Of a DNA stretch of 49,466 bases, positions 1 to 8,626 are shown in pieces. Numbering within the stretch: the stretch's first letter is position 1; the number at the start of each line of letters is the position of its first letter. Source of the stretch: Alphaproteobacteria bacterium (GTDB taxonomy: Bacteria; Pseudomonadota; Alphaproteobacteria; JAEULC01); contig JADZDN010000063.1 in NCBI GenBank assembly GCA_020851015.1, forward strand, positions 1-49,466, in the 5' to 3' direction. The translations under genes were made by a program, and so were the position numbers. The notes under the pieces are model-generated. The model was not told where the DNA came from. It searched no databases and worked only from the letters and a program-made list of their open reading frames with translations.

Positions 1-814
1 CCGGGATGTGGTCGATGTCGCAGGAATACTCGGCCAGGCTGTTCCACGGGTCGCGGATGTAGTGGAAGAAGTTCGAGCCGATCACGTGCCGGCCGAAGCC
101 CCAGCCGTTGCGATAGCCCTTGTCGAGCAGCTGGCACGCGCCGATGCCGATCTCGTCGATGTTGCCGACCTCGAAGCTGGCATGATGGAAGCCGGGCCGG
201 TCGCAGTGCGCGAAGGCCAGGATGTGATGGTCGCCCGCGCCTTCGCCGCTGTGCATGAAGGCCACGATGCTCTGGGCGCGGTCGGACAGCTTCAGCCCGG
301 CGACGCGGGTGTAGAAGTCGATCTGGCGGTCGACGTCCGGCGTGAAGCAGAGCACGTGGCTGAGCCGCCGGGGCCGCACCGTTATGCCGCGCTTCGGATG
401 GCCGGTGACGCCTATGCGCTGCACGCGGCCGGGAAAGTTGAAGGTCAGCTCGCCGCCGCCCTGCCACGGCGCGGGCTCGGCGAGCTTGATGTTCACCAGC
501 GTGCCGTCCGGATCGCGGAACCACAGCCCGTCGCCCGGCGTCTCGTTCGGCGGGTCCAGAAGCCGCGTGCCGTTCCTCTCCAGCCGGGCCTTCGCCGCGG
601 CCAGACCGGCGGCGCTGGCGCCGAAGCACAGGTGGTGCAGGCGCTTCTTCTTGCCCTCGACCAGAACGACCTGGTCCTGGTCGCGCCCGTGGCAGCGCAT
701 CGCGACGCGATTGCCGTCCGCGCGGCCTTCCAGCCCGAAATCGGTGTAGAACCGGTGGCCGACCGTCGGGTCGGGAACGGCCAGGGCCACGTGCTGCAGC
801 GAACGGATGGTCAT
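1..814 (-). CDS. Extradiol ring-cleavage dioxygenase, VOC superfamily (C-terminus cut by window edge)
   Basis: Type I extradiol dioxygenase of the catechol 2,3-dioxygenase / 2,3-dihydroxybiphenyl dioxygenase kind, expected to open catecholic rings next to the two hydroxyls with Fe(II) and O2 in the cytoplasm. The 271 visible codons hold two glyoxalase-like modules, residues about 5-120 and 145-270. The three iron ligands can be placed: His153 (in LSHVLCF), His210 or 211 (GFHHASFEV) and Glu262 (AEYSCDID), matching the family's usual spacing. The ATG at 814 follows AGGGAG. Family members are about 290-310 residues, so only a short tail is missing. The gene lies 39 bp downstream of the GntR gene on the same strand, so the two are probably co-transcribed. 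The catechol it cleaves is unknown. A glyoxalase-fold protein of another function is possible but unlikely given the intact ligands. Confidence 0.85.
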   Translation of the reverse strand, partial: MTIRSLQHVALAVPDPTVGHRFYTDFGLEGRADGNRVAMRCHGRDQDQVVLVEGKKKRLHHLCFGASAAGLAAAKARLERNGTRLLDPPNETPGDGLWFRDPDGTLVNIKLAEPAPWQGGGELTFNFPGRVQRIGVTGHPKRGITVRPRRLSHVLCFTPDVDRQIDFYTRVAGLKLSDRAQSIVAFMHSGEGAGDHHILAFAHCDRPGFHHASFEVGNIDEIGIGACQLLDKGYRNGWGFGRHVIGSNFFHYIRDPWNSLAEYSCDIDHIP

Positions 815-853
815 GGTTTCACTCCCTTGCGCGGTTCGCGCTTCCGTTGCTTT

Positions 854-1594
854 TCAGGCAATTCGTCTCTGTACCGCCTCCGCATGCGCCGCGCCGCCGC
901 CGTCGGTGGACGCTAGCGCGATCAGCAGCCGCGTCGTCATCAGGATATGCTCGCTCAGCAGCGCCACGGCGCGGTCGGCGTCGCGTCCCAGCGTCGCATC
1001 CATGATCCGGCGATGCTCGCCGAGCACGTCGCGGTCCTTGCGTCCGCTGGCGACCGACAGGCGGCGGTAGCGCTCGGACTGCTCGAACAGGATCGAGCGC
1101 ATCCGCAGCAGCCACTGGCTGTTGCATCCCGCGACCAGCGCCCCGTGGAAGGCCTGATGCGCCTCGGCCCAATCGTCGTTGAGGCGCGCCGCGTCGCTTT
1201 CCGCGCGCTCGGGCATGCGCGCCAGGCGGTCGAAGCCGGTCTGGATGCCGGCTTCCCAGGCGACGTCGCCGTAGAGGATCGAGCGTCGCAGCGCCAGCGA
1301 TTCGATGTCTACCCGCGCCGTCGTCAGGTCCGCCAGGTCCGAGCGCGAGACCGGCGCGACGCGGAATCCCTTCTGCGCCTCGGCGACGACCAGGCCCTCG
1401 GCGACCAGGCGCGACAGCGCCTCGCGGATCGCGCCCAGGCTTACGTCGAAACGCGCGCAGAGGTCGCCGATCTTCAGCCGCTGGCCGGGCACGAAGCGGC
1501 AGGCGACGATGTCCGCGCGCAAGGCTTCGAACGCCCTTGCCGTCAGGCTGCGCGGCCCCTTGATCGCATCAAGCGGGTGCATGGCGGTACGCAT
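854..1594 (-). CDS. GntR-family transcriptional regulator, FadR/FCD subfamily
   Basis: A 246-residue DNA-binding regulator. Residues about 13-80 form the GntR winged helix (LTARAFEALRADIV, then GAIREALSRLVAEGLV). Residues about 90-225 form an all-helical FCD ligand domain with the family's acidic and histidine pattern (DDWAEAHQAFH, GEHRRI, LSEHI) that usually holds a metal and a carboxylate effector. The frame is open far upstream, but homology begins only near the ATG at 1594; the Met at 1582 is an alternative start. It is divergent from the Liv-type operon starting at 1754 and upstream of the extradiol dioxygenase. By family precedent it would regulate both, probably as a repressor released by the imported acid. 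A likely operator lies at 1614-1639. Confidence 0.88.
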   Translation of the reverse strand: MRTAMHPLDAIKGPRSLTARAFEALRADIVACRFVPGQRLKIGDLCARFDVSLGAIREALSRLVAEGLVVAEAQKGFRVAPVSRSDLADLTTARVDIESLALRRSILYGDVAWEAGIQTGFDRLARMPERAESDAARLNDDWAEAHQAFHGALVAGCNSQWLLRMRSILFEQSERYRRLSVASGRKDRDVLGEHRRIMDATLGRDADRAVALLSEHILMTTRLLIALASTDGGGAAHAEAVQRRIA

Positions 1595-1613
1595 GCGGCA
1601 AGTGTAGCTTCGG

Positions 1614-1639
1614 ATATATTTATGCGCTACGGAATATAT
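1614..1639. promoter_or_regulatory. AT-rich inverted repeat, candidate GntR operator
   Basis: Arms ATATATT (1614-1620) and AATATAT (1633-1639) are separated by 12 bp and sit in the gap between the divergent GntR and Liv operons. They abut the candidate -35 box at 1645. This AT-rich patch stands out from the G+C-rich surroundings. FCD-type GntR proteins commonly bind short dyads in such gaps. The assignment is inferred from position and symmetry only. Confidence 0.4.
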
Positions 1640-1644
1640 TTTCG

Positions 1645-1672
1645 TTGACCTTTGGCCGGGAGGCGATAGCCT
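1645..1672 (+). promoter_or_regulatory. Candidate sigma-70 promoter for the Liv-type operon
   Basis: TTGACC at 1645-1650, a 16-bp spacer and TAGCCT at 1667-1672, about 80 bp before the binding-protein ATG at 1754. The -35 is good and the -10 is poor. Its place just downstream of the AT-rich dyad supports repression by GntR, but this is a by-eye match. Confidence 0.3.
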
Positions 1673-1753
1673 TTCCCGCGTAGCGCGACACACGGGGAAG
1701 CATCGGCGCGCCGACGCCGCTCCCGCAACGATGCCGCGGCTTGGGAGGGTTTC

Positions 1754-2983
1754 ATGACGATTGCGCATTCCCGCAGGATGTTCGGGCACCTGCGCCGCGT
1801 CCTTGCCGCGACGATCGCGGCCGGTGCGGTCGCGTTCAGCCTCGCCGCGCCCGCGGCCGCGCAGTCCGGCCAGCCGGTCCGCATCGGCGGCACGCTGGCG
1901 CTGACCGGTCCGCTGGCGGCGACGGCGATGGTGCATAAGATCGTCGGCGAGATCTATGTCGAGCAGCTGAACAAGCGGGGCGGGCTGTTGGGCCGCCCGG
2001 TCGAATGGGTGCTGCTGGACGACCAGTCCAAGCCCGACCTCGCCCGCACGCTCTACGAAAAGCTGATCACCGTCGACAAGGTGGACCTGCTGATCGGTCC
2101 TTACGCCACCGGCGCGATCCTTTCGGCCATGGCGGTGGCGGAGCGTAACGGCAAGATGCTGGTGCATCACACGTTCGGCATCCCGAAACTGGCGAAATAC
2201 GACGCGCAGTTCCCCGCCTGGGCGCTGGGGCCGACGCCCGAGCAGAGCGTGCCGAACCTGGTGCTCGATGCGCTGGCCGCCGGGCCGAAGCCGCCCAAGA
2301 CGATCGCTGTGGTCACCAGCAAGTTCCCGTCCGTGCATTTCCTGGCGCTGGGCGCGCGCGAAGCGGCGCAGAAGCGCGGGCTGAAGGAGGTGCTGTTCCT
2401 CGAGTTCGAGTTCGGCGCGAAGGATTTCGGCCCGATCGCTGCGCGCGTGCGCGAGGCAGACCCGGATTTCCTGTTCATGGGCGCGATCGGGCTCGAGGGC
2501 AACCAGCTCCTGGAAGCGTTGAAGAAGCTCGACTACACGCCGCGCAACCACTTCTACACCTACCCGGCGCCGGGGCCGATGGCCGTTGGGGCGGAAGGAG
2601 CCAACGCGCTCTCGTCCACCGTGTTCGAAGGCACGCCGCCGTTCACCGACGCAGCACCGGTCGCCGCCTTCGCCAAGGAGTTCCAGGACCGCGCGACCAA
2701 GGCGGGACTACCCTACACGCAGGCGGATGTGCAGGCCGGCGTCTCCTACACTGCCTGGCAACTGATCGAGGCCGCCGTGGTCGCCACCAAGAGCCTGGAC
2801 GACAAGGTCCTCGCTCAGTGGCTCCGCGCCAACAAGGTGGATACCATCATCGGCAAGCTGCGCTTCACCGAGATCGGCAACTACGGCGACGACCTTTCCA
2901 AGATCAAGCAGGTCCAGGGCGGCAAGTGGGTCGTGGTATGGCCGAAGGAGTTCGCGGCGGGCGCCAAGCTGGTCGCACGCTAG
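1754..2983 (+). CDS. Branched-chain-amino-acid-type (LivK-like) ABC periplasmic binding protein
   Basis: Periplasmic solute receptor of the Liv (HAAT) family, 409 residues. A signal peptide covers about residues 1-36 (hydrophobic LAATIAAGAVAFSLAAPAAA, cut near AAA-Q). The type I periplasmic fold follows, opening with VRIGGTLALTGPLAATA and continuing through a second lobe with a typical C-terminal region (KIKQVQGGKWVVVWP). The start has a strong GGGAGGG site. It is the first gene of a five-gene operon with LivH, a LivM-LivG fusion, LivF and a MetE-like protein, and is divergent from a GntR regulator linked to a ring-cleavage dioxygenase. That context points more to an aromatic or other carboxylic acid than to an amino acid; Liv-type receptors often bind such acids. 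The ligand cannot be read from the sequence. Confidence 0.88.
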   Translation: MTIAHSRRMFGHLRRVLAATIAAGAVAFSLAAPAAAQSGQPVRIGGTLALTGPLAATAMVHKIVGEIYVEQLNKRGGLLGRPVEWVLLDDQSKPDLARTLYEKLITVDKVDLLIGPYATGAILSAMAVAERNGKMLVHHTFGIPKLAKYDAQFPAWALGPTPEQSVPNLVLDALAAGPKPPKTIAVVTSKFPSVHFLALGAREAAQKRGLKEVLFLEFEFGAKDFGPIAARVREADPDFLFMGAIGLEGNQLLEALKKLDYTPRNHFYTYPAPGPMAVGAEGANALSSTVFEGTPPFTDAAPVAAFAKEFQDRATKAGLPYTQADVQAGVSYTAWQLIEAAVVATKSLDDKVLAQWLRANKVDTIIGKLRFTEIGNYGDDLSKIKQVQGGKWVVVWPKEFAAGAKLVAR

Positions 2984-3017
2984 GCGTCGGTCCTCACCGC
3001 CACCAACCAGCGGGACC

Positions 3018-3869
3018 ATGCCGAGCGCCACCCTCCTCGGCCAGTCGCTGCTGTCGGGAATCCTCGCAGGCGGGCTCTATGCCCTGCTCGGGCTCGGGCT
3101 CAGCCTGTCCTGGCGCTTCCTGCGCATCATCAACCTGACGCATTTCGGGTTCATCTTCCTTGGCGCCTATCTGACCTATCAGATCGCCACCAGCTTCCAT
3201 CTCAGCCCGCTCGTCGTGATGCTGGCGACCGTGCCGCTGCTGTTCGCGCTGGGCATGGGCCAGCAGGCGCTGTTCGTGCGCTTCGCCGTCAACGAGTTCG
3301 GCTCGTTGCTGGTCACGTTCGGCATGGTCGCAATCATCGAGAGCCTGATCCAGTATTTCTGGACCGCCGATTTCCGCCGTCTCGAAAGCGGCTGGGGCAC
3401 GCTTTCCTATCGGATCGGGCCGCTGTTCCTGCCGGTCGCCGAGGCGCTGACCTTCCTCGTCGCCGTCCTGCTGGCCGCGGCGGCCTGGGCGACGCTGCGC
3501 TTCACCTATCTCGGCAAGGCGATGCGGGCGAGCGCCGAGGATCCTGCCATGGCCGCCGGTTTCGGGGTGCGCGAGCGCAGCCTGTCGCTGCTGGTCGCCG
3601 GCGCTAGCGCGGCGACGGCGGGCGTCGCCGGCACCTTCGTGGCGCTGATCGCGACCCTGGCGCCGGCGCAGATCTATGCCTGGATCGGCGTGATCTTCGC
3701 CGTGGTCATCCTGGGGGGCCTCGGCAACCCGCTCGGCATCCTGGCGGCCGGGCTGCTGATCGGCGTCAGCGAGGCGTTGACGATGGCGCTGACCTCGCCC
3801 TCCTGGGCGCCGCTGGTGTCCTTCACGCTGTTGATCGCTGTCCTGATCCTGCGGCCGGACCGCATCTGA
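3018..3869 (+). CDS. LivH-type ABC transporter permease
   Basis: Inner-membrane permease of 283 residues with about eight hydrophobic segments, beginning with the family-typical GGLYALLGLGLSLSWRFLRIINL. The central GKAMRASAEDPAMAAGFGV stretch is the conserved cytoplasmic coupling region of LivH proteins, and VIFAVVILGGLGNPLGILAAGLLIGVSE is its conserved C-terminal segment. It lies 34 bp after the binding-protein gene and 1 bp before the LivM-LivG fusion, with which it should form the translocation pore. Only a weak 5-bp dyad is present in the gap before it, unlike the other binding-protein operons of this window. Confidence 0.9.
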   Translation: MPSATLLGQSLLSGILAGGLYALLGLGLSLSWRFLRIINLTHFGFIFLGAYLTYQIATSFHLSPLVVMLATVPLLFALGMGQQALFVRFAVNEFGSLLVTFGMVAIIESLIQYFWTADFRRLESGWGTLSYRIGPLFLPVAEALTFLVAVLLAAAAWATLRFTYLGKAMRASAEDPAMAAGFGVRERSLSLLVAGASAATAGVAGTFVALIATLAPAQIYAWIGVIFAVVILGGLGNPLGILAAGLLIGVSEALTMALTSPSWAPLVSFTLLIAVLILRPDRI

Positions 3870-3870
3870 C

Positions 3871-5607
3871 ATGGCCCAGCGCTGGCAGATGGCCGCGATC
3901 GCCGGTGTGGGGCTTTGCCTCGCCATGTTGCCGGCCGCGCATCCCCCGGGGTTCGTCGAATCCTTTCTCTACCTGGTCTTCCTGTGGGTGGCGCTCGCGA
4001 CGTCCTGGGCGATCCTCAGCGGCTACTCGGGATATTTCTCCTTCGGCCACGGCGCCTTCTTCGGCGCCGGCATGTACACGACGGCGAACCTGGCCGGGCC
4101 GCTCGGGTTGCCGTTCCTGTGGTCGGTGCCGGTGGCGGGCCTGTCGGCGATGGTGCTGGGCGTGGCGGTGGGCGCGGTGGTCTTCCGCGTGCGCCGGTTG
4201 CGCGGCGAACTGTTCGCGCTGCTGACCCTCGCGATCACCTTCGTGCTGGCGACCGTCGTGCTCAACACGCCCTTGGACGGCGGGCCGGGCATCTATCTGA
4301 GCGGCCTCAAGCTGCCCAGGCTCCATGGCGGCGGAACCTCGACCGTCTACTTGCTGGGACTCGCCGTCGCATTGGCATCGGTGGTCGCCGCGCTCCTGGT
4401 CCAGCAATCCCGGCTCGGCCGCGGCCTGTTCGCGATCAGCGACGACGAGGACGTGGCCGAGGTGATGGGCATCCCCAGCTTCCGCTACAAGCTGACGGCG
4501 TTGGCGATATCGTGCTTCCTCGCCGGCGTCGCGGGAGGCATCCACGCGGTCTTCGTGTTTTACGTCACGGTCGCCGAGACCTTCTCGATCACCGTCCCCC
4601 TCTACGTGGTGCTGATGAGCGTGCTGGGCGGCGCGCGCCACTGGATAGGCCCGGCGATCGGCGCCGCCTTCGTGACCGCGCTCACCTATGCTTTCGTCGG
4701 CGGCGATCTGGCGGTGATCGGACGCGCGGCGATCGGGCTGGTGCTCGTGCTCGCGGTGCTGTTCCTGCCGCAGGGCGTCACCGGCCTGTTCGCGGCGCGC
4801 GCGCGCCGTTCGCTGCGACTTCCGCCGCCCGGCGCGGCCATGCCGCCCGCCGCGGCGCCGCAACGGCCGTCGCGCCCCGGAACGCCGCTGCTCGTGTGCA
4901 AAGAGGTGCAATTGTCGTTTCGCGGCGTGCGGGCGCTCGCCGGCATCGAGCTCGACGTGCGCGAGGGCGAGATCCTGGGGCTGGTGGGCCCCAACGGCTC
5001 CGGCAAGTCGACCCTGACCAACGTGATTAGCGGCTACTGCCGGCCCGATGCGGGACGCGTGCTGTTCGCGGGCCACGACCTGGTTCACGAACCGGCGCAT
5101 CGTATCGCGCGGCTGGGGATCGCGCGCACCTACCAGATCCCGCGGCCCTATGCGCGGCTTTCGGTCGCGGAGAACGTCGCCCTGTCGGCGATGTTCGGCG
5201 CCGCCGGCCTGAAGCGCGACACGGCATTGCGGCGGGCGATGGATTCGCTCGCCATCGTCGGACTCGACGCGCGGGCGCGCGCCCTGCCGCGCGAGCTGAA
5301 CCTGCACCAGCGCAAGTTCCTGGAGCTGGCGCGGGTGGTGGCCTCCGGCGCGCGGCTCGTGCTGCTGGACGAGGTGCTGGCCGGCCTCACCCCCGCCGAG
5401 ATGGACAACGCGCTGGCATTGGTACGCGCGATCCGCGACCGCGGCACGACCATCGTGTTCATCGAGCACAACATGCGCGCCGTGCTGTCGCTGACCGATC
5501 GCCTGGTCGTGCTCAACCATGGCCAGGTCATCGCGGCGGGCGAGCCCCGCGCGGTCGTGCGCCAGCCGGACGTCGTCGCCGCCTACCTGGGGACCGCGCA
5601 TGCTTGA
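3871..5607 (+). CDS. LivM-LivG fusion: ABC permease joined to ATP-binding domain
   Basis: One 578-residue protein carrying two subunits that are separate in the classical Liv system. Residues about 1-315 are the LivM permease (TSWAILSGYSGYFSFGHGAFFGAGMY, then the coupling region SDDEDVAEVMGI). A proline-rich linker at about 318-338 (PPPGAAMPPAAAPQRPSRPG) leads to the LivG ATPase. Its Walker A is GPNGSGKS near residue 373 and its Walker B is LVLLDEVLAGL near 497. The ABC signature is degenerate (ELNLHQRK in place of LSGGQ), a drift that Liv-type ATPases tolerate. It follows LivH by one base and overlaps the LivF start by 8 bp. LivM-LivG fusions are known in proteobacteria, so this is probably functional. 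Confidence 0.92.
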   Translation: MAQRWQMAAIAGVGLCLAMLPAAHPPGFVESFLYLVFLWVALATSWAILSGYSGYFSFGHGAFFGAGMYTTANLAGPLGLPFLWSVPVAGLSAMVLGVAVGAVVFRVRRLRGELFALLTLAITFVLATVVLNTPLDGGPGIYLSGLKLPRLHGGGTSTVYLLGLAVALASVVAALLVQQSRLGRGLFAISDDEDVAEVMGIPSFRYKLTALAISCFLAGVAGGIHAVFVFYVTVAETFSITVPLYVVLMSVLGGARHWIGPAIGAAFVTALTYAFVGGDLAVIGRAAIGLVLVLAVLFLPQGVTGLFAARARRSLRLPPPGAAMPPAAAPQRPSRPGTPLLVCKEVQLSFRGVRALAGIELDVREGEILGLVGPNGSGKSTLTNVISGYCRPDAGRVLFAGHDLVHEPAHRIARLGIARTYQIPRPYARLSVAENVALSAMFGAAGLKRDTALRRAMDSLAIVGLDARARALPRELNLHQRKFLELARVVASGARLVLLDEVLAGLTPAEMDNALALVRAIRDRGTTIVFIEHNMRAVLSLTDRLVVLNHGQVIAAGEPRAVVRQPDVVAAYLGTAHA

Positions 5608-6340
5608 GGTATCGGACATGCATGTCGCCTATGGCGACGCGCCGGCCCTGCGCGGCGTGTCGCTGAGGGTCGGCCCCGGCGAGCTGGTCAGCGTCGTCGG
5701 CCCCAACGGCGCGGGCAAGACAACGCTGGTGAACGCGATCCTGCGCCTGTTGCCGATCCGCCAAGGCACGGTCCGGCTGGACGGCGCGGACGTGACCGCC
5801 GCCGATGCACGCGCCATGCGCCTGCGCGGCGTATCGCTGATCCCCGAGGGCCGGCGGCTGTTCGCGACCATGTCGGTCGAGGAGAACCTCGAGATGGGAT
5901 GCTATCCGCCCTCGGCGCGACGCTACCGCGACGAGGAGATCGCGCGCGTCTACGGCATGTTTCCGCGTCTCAAGGAGCGGTATCGCCAGCAGGCCGGCAC
6001 GCTGTCGGGCGGCGAGCAGCAGATGGTCGCGATCGGCCGCGCGATGATGGCACGCCCGCGTCTCTTGCTGATCGACGAGCCGTCGCTCGGGCTGGCCCCC
6101 GCCATCGTTGAGCAGGTGTTCGAGACGATCCGCGCCATCCATGCCGGCGGCCTGTCGATCCTACTGATCGAGCAGAACGCCGCGCGCGCGCTGGCCATCG
6201 CCGCGCGGGGCTATGTGCTGGAGGACGGCAAGGTCGTGGCCGAAGGGCCTGCCGACGCGCTGATGGCCGAGCCGCAGATCCGCGCGGCCTATCTGGGCGA
6301 AGGGGACGCCGGCGATCCCCGCGAAGGAGGCGAGAGATGA
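5600..6340 (+). CDS. LivF-type ABC transporter ATP-binding protein
   Basis: Second ATPase of the Liv system, 246 residues. Walker A GPNGAGKT begins near residue 34, the signature LSGGEQQMVAIGRAMM near 136, and Walker B LLLIDEPSLGLAP near 155. The start is taken at the ATG at 5600, inside the last codons of the LivM-LivG gene, because homology begins with LEVSDMHVAYGDAPAL; the frame stays open further upstream without homology. Translational coupling to the fusion gene is likely. Its end overlaps the start of the MetE-like gene (ATGA at 6337-6340), so all five genes probably form one transcript. Confidence 0.92.
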   Translation: MLEVSDMHVAYGDAPALRGVSLRVGPGELVSVVGPNGAGKTTLVNAILRLLPIRQGTVRLDGADVTAADARAMRLRGVSLIPEGRRLFATMSVEENLEMGCYPPSARRYRDEEIARVYGMFPRLKERYRQQAGTLSGGEQQMVAIGRAMMARPRLLLIDEPSLGLAPAIVEQVFETIRAIHAGGLSILLIEQNAARALAIAARGYVLEDGKVVAEGPADALMAEPQIRAAYLGEGDAGDPREGGER

Positions 6341-7482
6341 TCCGCAGCATCGAGCGATTCTTGACGACGCATACCGGCAGCCTGCCCCGTCCGCCGGACC
6401 TGATCCGAACCATGTACGCCAAGGAGGAGGGCGTGCCGGTCGATCCCCAGGCGCTCGCCACCCGCGTGCGCGGCGCGGTCGCGGAGGTCGTCGGCAAGCA
6501 GGTGGAATCCGGTGTCGACATCATCAATGACGGCGAGATGTCGAAGCCGAGCTACGCGACCTACATCAAGGACCGGCTGGTTGGGTTCGGCGGCACCGGC
6601 AACACCTTCGTCTACCAGGACCTGGCCGCGTTTCCCGAACTGCAGAAGCGCGTCTTCGGCGATCCTGGCCGCTCGCGGCGCAAGACGCCGGCCTGCAACG
6701 GCCCGATCTCCGTGCGCGACCCAGGCGCGGCGCAGGCCGACGCGGCAAACCTGCTGGCAGCGGCCTCCGCGGTGAAGAAGGCCGCGACCTTCATGAGCGC
6801 CGCCTCGCCCGGCGTCGTGTCGCTGTTCTTCCGCAACGACCACTATCCCAGCCATGAGAAGTATCTCTTCGCCATTGCCGATGCGATGCGGCACGAATAC
6901 GAAACCGTCGCCAAGGCCGGCATCATCCTGCAGATCGACTGTCCCGACCTGGCGATGGGACGGCATATCCAGTACGCCGATCTCGACATTCCCGAGTTCC
7001 GCAAGCGCATCGACATGCACATCGCGGCGTTGAACCATGCGGTTTCGGGCATCGCGCCGGAGCAGCTTCGGATGCATGTCTGCTGGGGCAACTACGAAGG
7101 GCCGCATCACTGCGACGTGCCGCTGGCCGACATCGTCGATATCGTCTTCAAGGCGCGTCCGAGCGCGATCTCCTTCGAGGCGGCGAACCCGCGCCACGCC
7201 CATGAATGGACGCTGTTCGAGCGCGTGAAGCTGCCGCACGGCAAGGTCTTGATCCCCGGCGTGCTCGAATCCAAGTCGAACTTCATCGAGCATCCGGAAC
7301 TGGTGGCCCAGCGCATCGGCCGCTACGCGAACCTGGTCGGGCGCGAGAACGTGATCGCCGGCAGCGATTGCGGCTACGGCACCTGGGTCGGCCAGGCCGC
7401 CGTCGATCCCGACGTGGTCTGGGCCAAGCTCGCGGCGATGGCCGAGGGAGCGCGGCTGGCGTCGCGCAAGTTCTGGAAATAG
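6337..7482 (+). CDS. MetE-like zinc methyltransferase-family protein (C-terminal-domain type)
   Basis: A 381-residue protein of the cobalamin-independent methionine synthase C-terminal (UROD/MetE-like barrel) family. It lacks the N-terminal half of true MetE, which is about 750 residues. It opens with the family signature THTGSLPRP, and the zinc ligands can be placed: His247 and Cys249 (MHVCWGNYEG), Glu near 280 (ISFEAANPRH) and Cys near 345 (GSDCGYG). Such proteins move methyl groups, or in relatives other groups, onto thiols. The start overlaps the LivF stop by 4 bp, so it is translated with the importer. Its substrate is therefore probably the imported compound or a product of it, for example removal of a methyl group; this is inference. 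True methionine synthesis is unlikely given the location and short form. Confidence 0.75.
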   Translation: MIRSIERFLTTHTGSLPRPPDLIRTMYAKEEGVPVDPQALATRVRGAVAEVVGKQVESGVDIINDGEMSKPSYATYIKDRLVGFGGTGNTFVYQDLAAFPELQKRVFGDPGRSRRKTPACNGPISVRDPGAAQADAANLLAAASAVKKAATFMSAASPGVVSLFFRNDHYPSHEKYLFAIADAMRHEYETVAKAGIILQIDCPDLAMGRHIQYADLDIPEFRKRIDMHIAALNHAVSGIAPEQLRMHVCWGNYEGPHHCDVPLADIVDIVFKARPSAISFEAANPRHAHEWTLFERVKLPHGKVLIPGVLESKSNFIEHPELVAQRIGRYANLVGRENVIAGSDCGYGTWVGQAAVDPDVVWAKLAAMAEGARLASRKFWK

Positions 7483-7492
7483 GAGGTCGACG

Positions 7493-8626
7493 TCAGGCCG
7501 CGGTCGTATCGACGTCGCTCGCTTCGTGGGTGATAGTCGCGCCGCCCAGGCTGCGGCGGTCGAAGGCGATGCTCTTGATCACCGCGAACACGGCCCGGCC
7601 GGGCGCAAGGCCGAGATTCGCGACCGAGTAGCGGGTCAGCCGCACCAACAGCGCCTGACCGCCGCAATCCAGCCGCAAGTCGGCGATCGGCCCGCCATGC
7701 ACATCGATTTCGCGGACGACGCCCGGCAGTACGTTCAGGGCGCTGAGGCCCTCCGGCTCCTTGACGGCGATCATCACGTCGCGTGCCCGAATGCGGACCC
7801 GCAACGATGCGCCGATCGGCGTGTCGACCAGCGGCACCCGCAGCGCGCCGGCCGCGCAGCGCAGGATGGATAGGCCGGTGGTCTCGTCGTGCGATTCGAC
7901 GCGCACCTCGATGATCGCGCCGGCCTCGGCCCGCCCGGTCAGCGGGAACAGCTCGAGCCGCACCATCACCTCGCTCGGCGTGCCGACCGCCGCTACCCTG
8001 CCGTCGGACAGCAGGACCATCGTGTGGGCCAGGCGCGTCACCTCGACGATGGAGTGGCTGACATAGACGATCGGTATTCCGACCACGTCGCGCAGGCGCT
8101 CGATATAGGGCAGGATCTCCAGCCTGCGCGGTTCGTCGAGCGAGGCCAGCGGCTCGTCCATCAGCAGCAGCCGGGGGCTGGCGAGCAGGGCGCGGCCGAT
8201 GGCGACGCGCTGCTTCTCGCCGCCCGACAATGCGTGTGGCTGGCGGTCGAGCAGGTCCGCGATGCCGAGCAGGTCGATGACCTGGTCGAATCGCTGGTAG
8301 CGCGCGGCGCGCGGCGTGAACCACTGGCCGTACAGAAGGTTCTGGCGCACGGTCAGGTGCGGGAAAAGGCGCCCTTCCTGGAACACATAGCCGAGGCGCC
8401 GGCGATGCGCGGGCACGAAGATGTCGCGGGCGGTATCGACCAGCGTCTCGTCGCCAAGAACGACCCGCCCATGGTCGGGGCGGATCAGGCCCGCGATGAC
8501 GTTTACCAGCGTGGTCTTGCCCGAGCCCGAACGGCCGAACAGCGCGGTCAGGCGGCCCTCGGTCTCGAACCTTGCATCGAGCGTGAACCGCCCCAGGTCA
8601 TGGCGGATGTCCACGCTGAGGGTCAT
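7493..8626 (-). CDS. modC: Molybdate ABC transporter ATP-binding protein ModC
   Basis: Cytoplasmic ATPase for molybdate/tungstate import, 377 residues. Walker A GRSGSGKT is at residues 31-38, signature LSGGEKQRVAIGRALL near 130, and Walker B LLLMDEPLASLD near 152. The C-terminal third (about 285-365) contains a TOBE/Mop-like oxyanion-binding domain (VRIRARDVMIAV, then VLPGVVREIDVHG, GRAVFAVIKSIAF), which marks ModC among ABC ATPases. The start is the ATG at 8626, which overlaps the modB stop as ATGA. The frame runs open upstream through modB but without homology. The last gene of modABC, it ends 10 bp from the convergent MetE-like gene. Confidence 0.95.
   Translation of the reverse strand: MTLSVDIRHDLGRFTLDARFETEGRLTALFGRSGSGKTTLVNVIAGLIRPDHGRVVLGDETLVDTARDIFVPAHRRRLGYVFQEGRLFPHLTVRQNLLYGQWFTPRAARYQRFDQVIDLLGIADLLDRQPHALSGGEKQRVAIGRALLASPRLLLMDEPLASLDEPRRLEILPYIERLRDVVGIPIVYVSHSIVEVTRLAHTMVLLSDGRVAAVGTPSEVMVRLELFPLTGRAEAGAIIEVRVESHDETTGLSILRCAAGALRVPLVDTPIGASLRVRIRARDVMIAVKEPEGLSALNVLPGVVREIDVHGGPIADLRLDCGGQALLVRLTRYSVANLGLAPGRAVFAVIKSIAFDRRSLGGATITHEASDVDTTAA

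Noticed and set aside
1595..2551. N-terminal extension of the GntR frame into the Liv receptor gene
   Set aside because: Homology to GntR begins near the ATG at 1594; the upstream part is antisense to the receptor gene.
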